Virus record (IMG/VR): IMGVR_UViG_3300032396_000038
Location: 1-39,700 of that record
From: a virus
Length of the DNA stretch: 39,700 nt
Direction: 5' to 3' (one strand)
Each line of letters opens with the position of its first letter. Within the stretch, counting starts at the first letter, position 1. The translations under genes were made by a program, and so were the position numbers. A model generated the notes under the pieces. That model was not told where the DNA came from, searched no databases, and was given only the letters and a program-made list of their open reading frames with translations. This document shows, one piece after another, positions 31,186 through 39,451 of this stretch.

Positions 31186-31886
31186 CAGCACAGAAAACAG
31201 GACAGACCTTCAGAAAGATATTTATTGAAGGCAAAGAAGAGAATTTGCCGAAGGAAGCAGGTGAATATTTAATTCAATCAATGTTTGGTGTACCGAAGGA
31301 AAAACTCCAGGATCAGCGTGATCCTTATTATCGTGATTTTGTTCTGGGAAAACCTGCACATATTAAATTCTGGCTTAATTATGTATTATGGTATTTACTT
31401 CCCCTCCCCTCCGCACCAAGATTGACGGATTCGTATTTAGAATCACAGGCAAAACAATATGACAGTTCTGCACACTCAGGTCAATTCGCAGGAGAGGACC
31501 CTTCTTATCATTGGTTGGCAGGAGCAAAGCATGTTCTTTATATGATAAACCAAGAAAGACAGGGCGGTACAACAGCACCAGGATTGACGGATGGTGAGAT
31601 TGTTGCAAAGGCCGAAATATTCAGTACTGAGAAAACTAAATGGGGTGAATGTGTAAATCAATCTACAAAACGTGGTTATATTAAGGGTTATAATGATGCC
31701 CGTGATCACTACGACCAGTCTGCCCTGCCAGATGTAAGGGATGCTGAGATAGCAAAACTGAAAGCGATTAACGAAAAGCAGGGTGAATTATTAGCACATA
31801 TCAGAAGAGCGGAAGAATACGAACCGTGTTCTGTATGTGAAAGACTTGAATCAGAGATTACCTCTCTCCGTGAAAAGAAAGGATGA
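31182..31886 (+). CDS. Multi-domain hypothetical early protein (234 aa)
   Basis: The N-terminal part matches the domain of the gene at 30226. The middle has two similar helical units: LTDSYLESQAKQYDSSAHSG with WLAGAKHVLY, and LTDGEIVAKAEIFSTEKTKW with GYIKGYNDARD. The C-terminus is a coiled coil with CSVCERLESEITSLREKK. This resembles mosaic proteins of gut Bacteroidota phages built from reused units. The function is unknown. Confidence 0.65.
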   Translation: MTAQKTGQTFRKIFIEGKEENLPKEAGEYLIQSMFGVPKEKLQDQRDPYYRDFVLGKPAHIKFWLNYVLWYLLPLPSAPRLTDSYLESQAKQYDSSAHSGQFAGEDPSYHWLAGAKHVLYMINQERQGGTTAPGLTDGEIVAKAEIFSTEKTKWGECVNQSTKRGYIKGYNDARDHYDQSALPDVRDAEIAKLKAINEKQGELLAHIRRAEEYEPCSVCERLESEITSLREKKG

Positions 31887-31917
31887 AAGTAAACATTCAA
31901 ATTAATAGAAAAGAGAA

Positions 31918-32175
31918 ATGTGGCACAAAACAACAACAATCAAGATTAAAAACTACGATGTAGATGTAATCAGCTACTATGATGTAGATGATAATGGACA
32001 TGGGAAAATCTGTTTCCGGGCAATGCTTAATGAGTATTTTATGACTTTTGAATTACTCATTGACGAAAGGGATGCAGAGCGAGACCTTGCTTATTCGCTC
32101 ATCGAAAACTTTCCTCTCAAAACATTAAGGGATAAAATGCTTCAATTGGCCTATGATAGTGGGGCTTTAGGTTAA
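31918..32175 (+). CDS. Small hypothetical protein (85 aa)
   Basis: The protein starts MWHKTTTIKIKNYDVDVISY and has a beta-rich first half, then helix ERDAERDLAYSLIENFPLKT. It is acidic in its C-terminal half. No signal or membrane segment is seen. It is separated from the preceding gene by an A-rich leader. Confidence 0.6.
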   Translation: MWHKTTTIKIKNYDVDVISYYDVDDNGHGKICFRAMLNEYFMTFELLIDERDAERDLAYSLIENFPLKTLRDKMLQLAYDSGALG

Positions 32176-32209
32176 TTCCCCGCAAAAGTAACGACTAAAA
32201 CAGATTGAG

Positions 32210-32431
32210 ATGAAGGTAACGAGGCAGTATAATATGGTTTGTATTTCTTGCAAAGGATCAGGAGTTATACAGGAGCCCTTCCCGACAACAACAGCTATAA
32301 CAAGAATGTGTCCAGCGTGTAGCGGATCAGGCATTGTAATTGTGAACGAAATTATTGAGGATGAGATTTGTTCTGATCCAAGTAAACCAGAAACCAATCC
32401 AATAACTTTATTACATGGAACCCAGCCCTGA
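32210..32431 (+). CDS. DnaJ-type zinc-finger protein (73 aa)
   Basis: The protein has two CxxCxGxG units, CISCKGSGVI at about 11-20 and CPACSGSGIV at about 34-43, the signature of the DnaJ central zinc domain. No J domain is present, so it is a free zinc-binding unit. Its C-terminus is acidic. Such proteins may bind unfolded polypeptides or host chaperones. The next small gene starts inside its end. Confidence 0.7.
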   Translation: MKVTRQYNMVCISCKGSGVIQEPFPTTTAITRMCPACSGSGIVIVNEIIEDEICSDPSKPETNPITLLHGTQP

Positions 32432-32507
32432 CAATACTCCTTATGTGACAATGTACGATTTGGAACAGATCGAGAACGATTTAGAAGAAAGAGAATTATT
32501 AATTTAA
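32415..32507 (+). CDS. 30-aa acidic protein
   Basis: The ATG at 32415 overlaps the zinc-finger gene by 17 nt, and TAA ends at 32507, 6 nt before the next ATG. The sequence contains MYDLEQIENDLEERELL, an acidic helix. The size is small, so support is limited to frame and packing. Confidence 0.4.
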   Translation: MEPSPDNTPYVTMYDLEQIENDLEERELLI

Positions 32508-32513
32508 TTGACT

Positions 32514-32819
32514 ATGGAACTATTCAGTAAATTACCTAAGCACATAAAACAAACATCTGAACATTTTACATCTATTGAACATTCCAGTGGAAAATATGAT
32601 TTCTTTGTCTCTGCAGGCAGAGTGGATAAAGTAAATGATTGTGTTAAGATACGTATTCTTTCTGGGTCTCCGGGGAACAAAAAATATAGTTATTGTACAG
32701 TCACTAATGAATTATTACGAGAAGACATTGCTTCAGATATTTTAATTGAAGAGCATTTGCAAGTTATCAATATATTGTTATCAGAGGTGAAGAAGTTAAA
32801 AGTTGTTAATGGCTGTTAA
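32514..32819 (+). CDS. Small hypothetical protein (101 aa), last early gene
   Basis: ATG 32514 is preferred over the TTG at 32508. The protein has a mixed fold, with MELFSKLPKHIKQTSEHFTS at the start, a beta-rich KYDFFVSAGRVDKVNDCVKI and a helical end with EEHLQVINILLSEVKKLKV. It has no recognised family. After its stop the sequence turns AT-rich and holds the predicted late promoter. Confidence 0.6.
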   Translation: MELFSKLPKHIKQTSEHFTSIEHSSGKYDFFVSAGRVDKVNDCVKIRILSGSPGNKKYSYCTVTNELLREDIASDILIEEHLQVINILLSEVKKLKVVNGC

Positions 32820-32855
32820 TAAGTTTATTTGACTTTTAATTTAATTTATTTTATA

Positions 32856-32887
32856 TTTACAGTCTAATTGATCGAGTGCTATATTTG
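32856..32887 (+). promoter_or_regulatory. Predicted promoter at the early/late boundary
   Basis: The -7 box TATATTTG (32880-32887) matches TAnnTTTG exactly. The -33 region is TTTA at 32856-32859, 20 nt upstream. The flank is strongly AT-rich. It would start a transcript near 32893-32895 reading toward the terminase. Confidence 0.6.
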
Positions 32888-32888
32888 A

Positions 32889-33107
32889 GTGTGGAATAAA
32901 TATGTTGAAGTGACTTCAGCAAATCGTTACGGTGAATACACCGATATCCCGGTCGATAAAGACTGGTGGTGTCGGTTTGATGTTTTGTCTTTACCGGAAC
33001 AGCATCGGAAGATACTCAACAGGCAACCAGTGATAAAGCATATCTTATTGAGCAACGGTATTCATATCGTTGTTTTTTTATTGGATATAAAGGTGATAAG
33101 TAATTGA
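32889..33107 (+). CDS. Possible 72-aa ORF, alternative to the RNA reading of the same DNA
   Basis: An open frame begins at GTG 32889 and ends at 33107, overlapping the terminase ATG by one base. It reads YVEVTSANRYGEYTDIPVDK, then WWCRFDVLSLPEQH. The start lies before the expected transcription start of the promoter at 32856-32887, and the terminator hairpin at 33052-33079 falls inside the 3' part. Both argue against it. If another promoter upstream is used, it could be a small protein. This entry and the RNA entry are mutually exclusive in purpose. Confidence 0.35.
   Translation: MWNKYVEVTSANRYGEYTDIPVDKDWWCRFDVLSLPEQHRKILNRQPVIKHILLSNGIHIVVFLLDIKVISN
32893..33079 (+). ncRNA. Candidate structured RNA or attenuator before the terminase
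   Basis: The stretch is bounded by a promoter and an intrinsic terminator and can fold into serial hairpins. These are 32904-32920 (7 bp, loop TGA), 32930-32943 (CGGTG/CACCG, loop AATA), 32949-32966 (CCGGTC/GACTGG, loop GATAAA), a weaker 32973-32996 pairing, and the terminator. Compact stems following each other are unusual for coding DNA here. It could be a small RNA, an attenuator of the late operon, or contain the packaging (cos/pac) site, which usually lies next to the small terminase gene. Confidence 0.4.
33052..33079 (+). terminator. Intrinsic terminator upstream of the small terminase gene
   Basis: Stem CAACGGTA/TATCGTTG (8 bp including one G-U), loop TTCA and seven T (33073-33079) form a good Rho-independent terminator. 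It is 27 nt before the terminase start, in the direction of transcription, so read-through or antitermination would be needed if the promoter at 32856-32887 drives late genes. Confidence 0.75.
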
Positions 33108-33625
33108 TGGCAGCACCAAAGGAGAACCAGTTCTGGAAATTACGTTCAAAACATGGACGTGATAAGTTATTTACAACGCCTGATCTATTATGGGAAGCCG
33201 CTTGCGAATATTTTCAATGGTGTCAAGATAATCCGTGGATGAAAATTGAACAGGCTAGGGCAGCAGGAAAACCCGGATTAGCTATTAAGGTCAAAAAGGG
33301 TCAAGCAGTAGGTATTCAGGCGACAAGACCTACTGAATTAGCAGAACTCCCGACAGCAAGGCCATATTCTTTATCAGGTCTTTGTCTTTACTTAGGATGC
33401 TCTCATCATTATTTCTATGAATTTAAGAAAACCGCAAACGAAGATTATTTGGACATCTTAACACGCATAGAGCTAATAATAGAGACACAACAATTTGAAG
33501 GAGCGACAGTTGGGGCTTATAATGCAAACATTATTGCTCGTAAACTTGGATTGACTGATAAGCAAGAAATAGAAAACAACGTTAAAGGCGAACTAACAAT
33601 AATACGCAAGGTGATCAATGGTTGA
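33107..33625 (+). CDS. terS: Terminase small subunit (gp3-package-like)
   Basis: The protein has 172 residues. ATG 33107 is chosen; an in-frame TTG lies at 33104. The pattern FTTPDLLWEAACEYFQWCQD, then RPYSLSGLCLYLGCSHHYFY and IETQQFEGATVGAYNANIIA, followed by KLGLTDKQE, is that of the DNA-packaging gp3 family of small terminases. It recognises the packaging site and loads the large subunit. It overlaps the next gene by 8 nt. The late operon begins here. Confidence 0.85.
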   Translation: MAAPKENQFWKLRSKHGRDKLFTTPDLLWEAACEYFQWCQDNPWMKIEQARAAGKPGLAIKVKKGQAVGIQATRPTELAELPTARPYSLSGLCLYLGCSHHYFYEFKKTANEDYLDILTRIELIIETQQFEGATVGAYNANIIARKLGLTDKQEIENNVKGELTIIRKVING

Positions 33626-34841
33626 CACTATTGAACTGACATATACCCCGGCACAGATGAAAATATTCTTTGAGATACCTCAAGGGATAAAGTTTCAGAT
33701 TGTGACAAAGGGCAGGCGGTTCGGTGCTACACGTGGAGCGGCCCATGCCTTTATCGAATGGTGCTTGGAAGGTAAGAAATTACTTTGGGGCGATACCATA
33801 AACGGCAATATAGACCGTTATTTTGACCGCTATTTTGCCCCGGCACTTAATAAGAATCAGATAGAGTATAACTACCAGCGTCAACAGAAACAATTAACAA
33901 TCGCTTCCGGGTATATCGATTTCCGGTCCGCTGATAAACCTGAGAACTGGGAAGGATTTGGATATGATGTTATATTTTTGAATGAAGCCGGGATAATTCT
34001 TAATAACAAATATCTATATTCTAATGCAGTCCTTCCTATGCTTATGGATTCGCCGAAGAGCATATTGATAGCTGCAGGTGTCCCAAAAGGTAAGTTTTGC
34101 AGAGGCGAGGCCCATAAAGAGGAAGAGCATCCATTCTACGCTATCTATAAAGCAGCAAAGAACAATGTACCGCGTTACCGGCTGCTGGAGTTTTCATCTT
34201 ACGATAATCCATTACTTCCTGCTGAAGAGATCAAAGAACTGGAATCGGAGATTGCCCGTATGTCACCAGGGATGGTTGAACAGGAGATATACGGTAAGTT
34301 TGTTGATAATATATCCGGGGTGCTATGGACTGCTGATATGATTCGGCACTGCACGGAGCTTCCGGATATGGAACGCATTGTAATTGGTGTTGACCCTTCA
34401 GGATCGAAAGACGGTGATGAAGTTGGTATAGTAGCTGTTGGATGTGCTAACGGCAACTATTATGTTCTCAGCGATCGTACGGGTGGATATACTCCTAATC
34501 AATGGGGGACAATCGTGAGTAATGAATACGAAGCACTGAGGGCCAATTCGGTTGTTGCTGAACGTAACTTCGGGGGAGATATGGTAAAGGCCGTGATCCT
34601 TAATACAAACAGGGGTATTCACGTTAAGGATGTTGTTGCATCCAGGGGTAAAGAGATGAGGGCCGAGCCTGTTGTCGGACTTTATGAACAGGGAAAGGTA
34701 TATCATGTTCGAGGGCTTCATAAACTTGAAAACGAGATGTTATCTTGGGTGCCAGGGCTGGGTAAGTCTCCGAACAGGGTGGATGCTTTGGTCTGGGCTA
34801 TAACGGACGGCTTTAAGAAAACTGAAAACTTTGTATTATGA
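33618..34841 (+). CDS. terL: Terminase large subunit
   Basis: The protein has 407 residues. The ATPase domain has a Walker A-like TKGRRFGATRG at about 30-40 and Walker B YDVIFLNEAG at about 116-125, with catalytic E123. The nuclease domain has the RuvC-like acidic set: VIGVDPSGSKDGDEVG (D259), VVAERNFGG (E315) and SPNRVDALVWAI (D389). The enzyme powers DNA packaging into proheads and cuts the concatemer. Length and gene order match HK97-type phages. Its end overlaps the portal start as ATGA. Confidence 0.93.
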   Translation: MVDTIELTYTPAQMKIFFEIPQGIKFQIVTKGRRFGATRGAAHAFIEWCLEGKKLLWGDTINGNIDRYFDRYFAPALNKNQIEYNYQRQQKQLTIASGYIDFRSADKPENWEGFGYDVIFLNEAGIILNNKYLYSNAVLPMLMDSPKSILIAAGVPKGKFCRGEAHKEEEHPFYAIYKAAKNNVPRYRLLEFSSYDNPLLPAEEIKELESEIARMSPGMVEQEIYGKFVDNISGVLWTADMIRHCTELPDMERIVIGVDPSGSKDGDEVGIVAVGCANGNYYVLSDRTGGYTPNQWGTIVSNEYEALRANSVVAERNFGGDMVKAVILNTNRGIHVKDVVASRGKEMRAEPVVGLYEQGKVYHVRGLHKLENEMLSWVPGLGKSPNRVDALVWAITDGFKKTENFVL

Positions 34842-36211
34842 GTATATTCTCCGTGTTTCAGAAGAAAGAAGCCCCTATCCAGATGACAAACGAGGACTGG
34901 AAATTACTCTCATCCATCCTTTACAGATATGTCAACCGTGACCAGAACATCAATACAATAGTCAATAAAACCGATTACCTTACAAAAGCATATCTTTACA
35001 ACGCTGTCATATTTGCTGTCATATCGCTTCGGGCCAACGCTGCAAAGGGCATTCCCTGGCTGGTCTATAAAGTTACTAACTCACAGAAATTCCGGCAATA
35101 CCGCAATCTGACACATAAGGATTTCAATCTTTACAATACTCTGAAGTTAAAAGAACAGGCACTTGAGGAAGTAGAGAAAGGACCGATAGTCAACCTGATC
35201 AAAGAGCCTAATCCCTGGATGTCATTTGCTGATCTTGTCGAAGGACTTTTCATTTACCGCGATGTCACCGGTGATGCTTACCTGTATCATGTAGATAATA
35301 ACTCAACAAAAGAGATTATTCAGCTTCATCTGTTACCGGCAGATAGAACAAAGATTGTCGGGGGTGAATTTCTGAATCCTGTCAAAGGCTATCGATGTGA
35401 TGTTGTAAACGACAAAATAATGTTGCCTGAGAAGGTAATGCACTGGCGATACTTCAATGCTCTATGGGATGCTGATGGTCGCTGGCTTTATGGCATGTCT
35501 CCGCTCGTTGCTGCTACGCGTATGATCAATGCAGATAATGAGGCAATCAATAATGAATGGGCCTCATTTGCCAATGAAGGGGTAAAGGGAATATTGACAG
35601 GGACAGAAAGTACAGATTTTGATTTTACAAAGGAACAGGCCGATACACTTCTGAAGAAACTAAAAAAAGCAACCGACAGGGCAAAGACAGGTGAGGGAAA
35701 TATTGCTTTTAACCGTGCGCCGCTTGACTATGTGAAAATAGGAGAGACCCCTGTTGATCTTGGTGTTCTTGGTTCAAAGAAATGGAACAAGGAAGTGTTC
35801 TGCAATATCTTCCGGCTTCATCCTGCACTGTTAAGCTCTGATGCTTCTACACTTAACAATCTGAAAGAAGCCCGTAAATCGCTGATGACATTATCCGTGA
35901 TGCCCGACATGGATTCACTGAAGGAAAGTATGAATAACATGATCCGCAAGTCATTTGGTGAGGAATGGTATATTGATTATGACATACTTGCTATTGCCGA
36001 GCTTCAGGATGATATTGAGAAGATTGCCAAGACTTATGGCTCGATGGATTGGGTGACGGTCAATGAAAAACGAGCAGCAACGGATTATGATGCTTACCCG
36101 GATAAGAACGCTGATATACTGTTTACTGATATGGGCAAGGTGCCGCTCGGTTATGGCATGGATAGTTCGTTTGATCGGATTGATGAGGAAATTGAAAAGA
36201 GAAGGAAATGA
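34838..36211 (+). CDS. Portal protein (HK97 family)
   Basis: The protein has 457 residues. Portal features include AVIFAVISLRANAAKGIPWL at about 54-73, KEPNPWMSFADLVEGLF at about 124-140, and GMSPLVAATRMINADNEAIN at about 226-245, typical of HK97-type portals. The end is acidic/basic (RIDEEIEKRRK). It forms the dodecameric ring through which DNA is packaged. It overlaps both neighbours by 4 nt. Confidence 0.9.
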   Translation: MSIFSVFQKKEAPIQMTNEDWKLLSSILYRYVNRDQNINTIVNKTDYLTKAYLYNAVIFAVISLRANAAKGIPWLVYKVTNSQKFRQYRNLTHKDFNLYNTLKLKEQALEEVEKGPIVNLIKEPNPWMSFADLVEGLFIYRDVTGDAYLYHVDNNSTKEIIQLHLLPADRTKIVGGEFLNPVKGYRCDVVNDKIMLPEKVMHWRYFNALWDADGRWLYGMSPLVAATRMINADNEAINNEWASFANEGVKGILTGTESTDFDFTKEQADTLLKKLKKATDRAKTGEGNIAFNRAPLDYVKIGETPVDLGVLGSKKWNKEVFCNIFRLHPALLSSDASTLNNLKEARKSLMTLSVMPDMDSLKESMNNMIRKSFGEEWYIDYDILAIAELQDDIEKIAKTYGSMDWVTVNEKRAATDYDAYPDKNADILFTDMGKVPLGYGMDSSFDRIDEEIEKRRK

Positions 36212-36990
36212 CCTGGCAGGAGATAAATAATAAACGACTGCCCTTCATACGCATGGGGGAGAGGCTTTTCAGGGGGATGTATTCTGAGATAAGGAAAGAC
36301 TATATTGCCTCGCTTCAGAACCTGACAACGCCGGAAGAGATAATACAGGCTTCGCATGATTTGAAGATTGACGAGACGAAAGTACAGGCGGCATTTGAAA
36401 GGTTCTATTTAAAGACAGGAATGGCATTTGCGAAATGGATAACTAAAGACGGTAATCCATCTATCGAGCGCAAACAGGCTGATATGTGGGAAGAGAAGAT
36501 CATTGAATATGTCCGGTCAAATGCCGGTCTGAAGATTACGAAGACAATCAGGACACATTACGAAGATATTGAGCGGATAACAAAGACGGCAGTAGAAGAA
36601 GGAATTAAAGAAGGCTGGGGGATGGATAAAATTGCGCGTGCTATACAGTCATCAGAAAGCGAAATGGATTTATGGAAAGCCCTTCGTATTGCCCGTACCG
36701 AGGTTGTGGCAGCATCCAATGAGGGTGTTAAAGTAGGTGCCGAAGATCTGCCAGGCAATAAGGAAAAGGTTTGGATATCGACATTTGATGAAAGATCACG
36801 AGGAGCAAAACCAACAGATACGCATGATCACATGGCAATGGATGGAGTAAGAGTCCCATTTAATGAAGATTTTATAACTCCAAATGGGAATAAATTGGAG
36901 TTTCCGGGCGATCCTAAATGTAGCGATCCGGGTGAGATAATCAACTGTAGATGCGGATATGACATAGTTGTTAGTTCAGAATATTTTTAA
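36208..36990 (+). CDS. Head morphogenesis protein (Mu F/SPP1 gp7-like)
   Basis: The protein has 260 residues. The C-terminal half has the Mu F-like hallmark: LRIARTEVVAASNEGV, then WISTFDERSRGAKPTDTHDH, MAMDGVRVPF and a Cys-containing GEIINCRCGYDI. Members are minor head proteins involved in capsid assembly or ejection. It starts by ATGA overlap with the portal. Confidence 0.88.
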   Translation: MTWQEINNKRLPFIRMGERLFRGMYSEIRKDYIASLQNLTTPEEIIQASHDLKIDETKVQAAFERFYLKTGMAFAKWITKDGNPSIERKQADMWEEKIIEYVRSNAGLKITKTIRTHYEDIERITKTAVEEGIKEGWGMDKIARAIQSSESEMDLWKALRIARTEVVAASNEGVKVGAEDLPGNKEKVWISTFDERSRGAKPTDTHDHMAMDGVRVPFNEDFITPNGNKLEFPGDPKCSDPGEIINCRCGYDIVVSSEYF

Positions 36991-37001
36991 ATCATAGTAA
37001 A

Positions 37002-37358
37002 ATGGCAAACAGAAGAATATCAGGTAAAACTTTTAAAGGTGCAATTATTGACACGGCTCCTGGTGCCTCTGGATTTTGGACTGATCCGGTACGTGCATCG
37101 GAACATAAAGTCCCTGCTTTATTTTTGTCTATCGCCGGTATCTGGAACGGTACTGTAAGATTACAATACCGCGAACAGGGCGCACCGGGATGGACAACTT
37201 ATAAAGACAAGGACGGGGATGTGAACTTTACGAATAACGTAAGGCAGAAGATTGATGATTTTACCAATTGTCAATATCGGGCCGGTGTTGAAAGTGGAGA
37301 GTTTACATCCGGGGCCATACGTGTCAGGATTGAATACCATGACGGAGAATACAGATGA
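37002..37358 (+). CDS. Small structural-region protein (118 aa)
   Basis: The protein is beta-rich, with KTFKGAIIDTAPGASGFWTD, then LFLSIAGIWNGTVRLQYREQ and GAIRVRIEYHDGEYR. The pattern resembles a small head-decoration or immunoglobulin-like protein. It lies between the Mu F-like and protease genes and overlaps the latter by 4 nt. Its leader is ATCATAGTAAA. No function is recognised. Confidence 0.7.
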   Translation: MANRRISGKTFKGAIIDTAPGASGFWTDPVRASEHKVPALFLSIAGIWNGTVRLQYREQGAPGWTTYKDKDGDVNFTNNVRQKIDDFTNCQYRAGVESGEFTSGAIRVRIEYHDGEYR

Positions 37359-38077
37359 AAAATTTTAAGTACGGACATCCATGTACTGAGATCAAGGACC
37401 TGAACCTGAAAGACAGGATTGTTCAGGCTTATTACTTCAATGCTCAGACCATTGATAGTGATAATGACATTATTGACATTAACGCTTACGATAAGAGCAT
37501 CAGTGAGCGGGGTCCGAAGTCAGCAATGCCCAGGATAAAGCACCTGTTTAATCACTGGGAAGGCACAGGCGTCCTTCAGGAACTCGGCAAGGATGAGAAA
37601 GGCGGATGGTTCATATCGAAACTTGGACGGCATCAGGTCGGTAATGATGTGCTGCTGATGTATGAGGACGGTTTGATAACAGAACATTCGCATGGTTTTG
37701 AGACAATCAATTCATCCGTTGAGACTGTCGATAGCAAGGAAATACGAAGGATCAAAGAGGGTATTCTCTGGGAAGTCACATCGCTCGACAAATGGGGTGC
37801 CAATATGAACACGCCTGTTATGAAGTCGATGGAAGATAAAAACTTCTGGACAAAGCGTATCGAGAAGCTGATGAAAGCTATCGCATCAGGGAAATATACT
37901 GATGAGACTTTTGAGAATCTTGAGATTCAATTAAAACAGATACAGGAAATGATAAGGCAGTTTGAAAAGCCGGAGCAACTACCCACCCCGCAGGGGGCCG
38001 GGGGCCAGTCCACTTTTAAATGGCCGACAAACATAGTATTAACCAATAAAAACATTTACAGTGGAATACAAATTTAA
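37355..38077 (+). CDS. Prohead protease (HK97/U35-like)
   Basis: The protein has 240 residues. The catalytic set of the serine-type prohead protease family is visible: MPRIKHLFNHWEGTG at about 58-72 (candidate His63 or His67) and LITEHSHGFETIN at about 107-119 (Ser112). It cleaves the capsid delta domain during maturation. The C-terminal ~40 residues, with an Ala/Gln/Pro-rich linker, are probably autocleaved. It overlaps the capsid start by 17 nt. Confidence 0.88.
   Translation: MKNFKYGHPCTEIKDLNLKDRIVQAYYFNAQTIDSDNDIIDINAYDKSISERGPKSAMPRIKHLFNHWEGTGVLQELGKDEKGGWFISKLGRHQVGNDVLLMYEDGLITEHSHGFETINSSVETVDSKEIRRIKEGILWEVTSLDKWGANMNTPVMKSMEDKNFWTKRIEKLMKAIASGKYTDETFENLEIQLKQIQEMIRQFEKPEQLPTPQGAGGQSTFKWPTNIVLTNKNIYSGIQI
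38027..38043 (+). repeat. 17-nt leader repeat, copy 2, before the major capsid gene
   Basis: ACAAACATAGTATTAAC lies 17 nt before the capsid start codon and within the 3' end of the protease gene. It matches the copy at 17573-17589. It fits a ribosome-loading or mRNA-processing leader for a strongly expressed gene. Confidence 0.6.
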
Positions 38078-39440
38078 ATACATCAAACTCCCTGAAAATC
38101 ATGGGTTTGATGAGGCACAGTTAAAATTCTTACAGACCGTTGACGAGGGGTTTGTGAAAAGTGCCGAAGGAATCACCAAGAAGGAAGACATTGACAAGAT
38201 CAAGTCTGAATTTATGGAGAAACTCGTTGAAATGAAAAAGGACGTCCAGTTTGAGAAGCTTCAGAAGCAGATCAATGACGTCTATGTGGAACTCGAAAAG
38301 GCCGGGATGAAGCCTGCTGTTACCAAAGAAGAGATCACTCTCAAGGAGAGGGATATGAACAGCAAGTGGATACGCGCCCTTATCAAGAAGGATGAGCCGG
38401 AGATGATGCGGATATTCAAAGAGTTGAAAGCAACGATGACTTATCCGATGGAGCCGATAATGCACCTTGGCCCTGCAACCGATGAAATTGCTCTTGATCT
38501 CACCCAGGGTGGATACCTTATTCCTTCGATGCTGCTTGCCGAAGTGAACCGGTTTGTCATCTCCGGCGGAGTGGCCCGGAGGGAGATGCGTTATCTTCCT
38601 TTTGCCGGGGCCGGGAATCAGCGTTATATCCCGACACTGCTTACCAACGTTGTTGTAAGCTGGATCGATGAGGGTGAAGAAAAACCGAAGACAAAGCCAA
38701 CAATCGGAAGAGTTGAACAGACTCTGAAGAAACTGGCTGCAATTGTTATCTTCACGGAGGAAATCATCGAAGACGCAGCTATCGATTTGGTCGCACTTTG
38801 TGGTCAGCTTCTCGGTGAAGCAATCGCTGCCGAAGAAGACAATCAGTTTTTCTCAGGAACCGGTGCGCCGTGGGTCGGGATCATAAACGATCCTAATGTT
38901 GTTTCTGTTGCTCTTGCTGCCGGCGTTGGTCCGTTGGATATGAGACCTGAGGTATTGCTTGCAATGACCGTTGCTATTCCGGAGGGTGCCGTTCCTGGGG
39001 CAAAGTTTTACATGAACCGCCAGGTATGGGCCGCTATCTGCGCCCGCAGGAGTGATGCTGCAGCTGCAAACGATACGAAGGGTAATTACCTTATCCAACA
39101 GCCTTCACAGGGATCTCCCGGTTCGATATGGGGATTCCCGGTTGTGCTTGTCGAGGCAATGCCTTCGCTCACAGACCTCGGTTATGGTACAGGTGATGAT
39201 GAATGCGATCCTGACCTTCCGTTCCTGATCTTCGGAAACCTTCAGAAATGTTGCGTCTACGGAGACAAACAGGGTATCAGGGTTAAGCTGCTTGACCAGG
39301 CATCGGTTTACGATGAGAACAACCAGTTGGTTAACCTTGCCGAGCGTGATATGCTTGCACTGAGGGTTCATAAACGTGTAGGTTATGTCATTGTGCTTCC
39401 TTCGGGGATTGCCGTCCTGTCAACAGGGCCAGTATCGTAG
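38061..39440 (+). CDS. Major capsid protein (HK97 fold)
   Basis: The protein has 459 residues with a GTG start. The first ~125 residues are a coiled-coil delta/scaffold domain (helix with KIKSEFMEKLVEMKKDVQFE), likely removed by the protease near residues 125-135. The mature part has the HK97 features: GGYLIPSMLLAEVNRFVISG (N-arm and spine), the E-loop region with SWIDEGEEKPKTKPTIGRVE, then A-domain GVARREMRYLPFAGAGNQRY. It directly precedes a terminator. No separate scaffold gene is present, in keeping with the fused delta domain. Confidence 0.92.
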   Translation: MEYKFKYIKLPENHGFDEAQLKFLQTVDEGFVKSAEGITKKEDIDKIKSEFMEKLVEMKKDVQFEKLQKQINDVYVELEKAGMKPAVTKEEITLKERDMNSKWIRALIKKDEPEMMRIFKELKATMTYPMEPIMHLGPATDEIALDLTQGGYLIPSMLLAEVNRFVISGGVARREMRYLPFAGAGNQRYIPTLLTNVVVSWIDEGEEKPKTKPTIGRVEQTLKKLAAIVIFTEEIIEDAAIDLVALCGQLLGEAIAAEEDNQFFSGTGAPWVGIINDPNVVSVALAAGVGPLDMRPEVLLAMTVAIPEGAVPGAKFYMNRQVWAAICARRSDAAAANDTKGNYLIQQPSQGSPGSIWGFPVVLVEAMPSLTDLGYGTGDDECDPDLPFLIFGNLQKCCVYGDKQGIRVKLLDQASVYDENNQLVNLAERDMLALRVHKRVGYVIVLPSGIAVLSTGPVS

Positions 39441-39451
39441 TATTAACATAA

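Noticed and set aside
34078-34341. 87-codon plus-strand frame inside the large terminase gene
   Set aside because: It is an alternative frame of a gene with all expected ATPase and nuclease motifs.
38027-38043. Minus-strand promoter in the 17-nt repeat (its complement contains TATGTTTG)
   Set aside because: Neither copy has a TTTG at the proper distance, and no gene lies on the minus strand.
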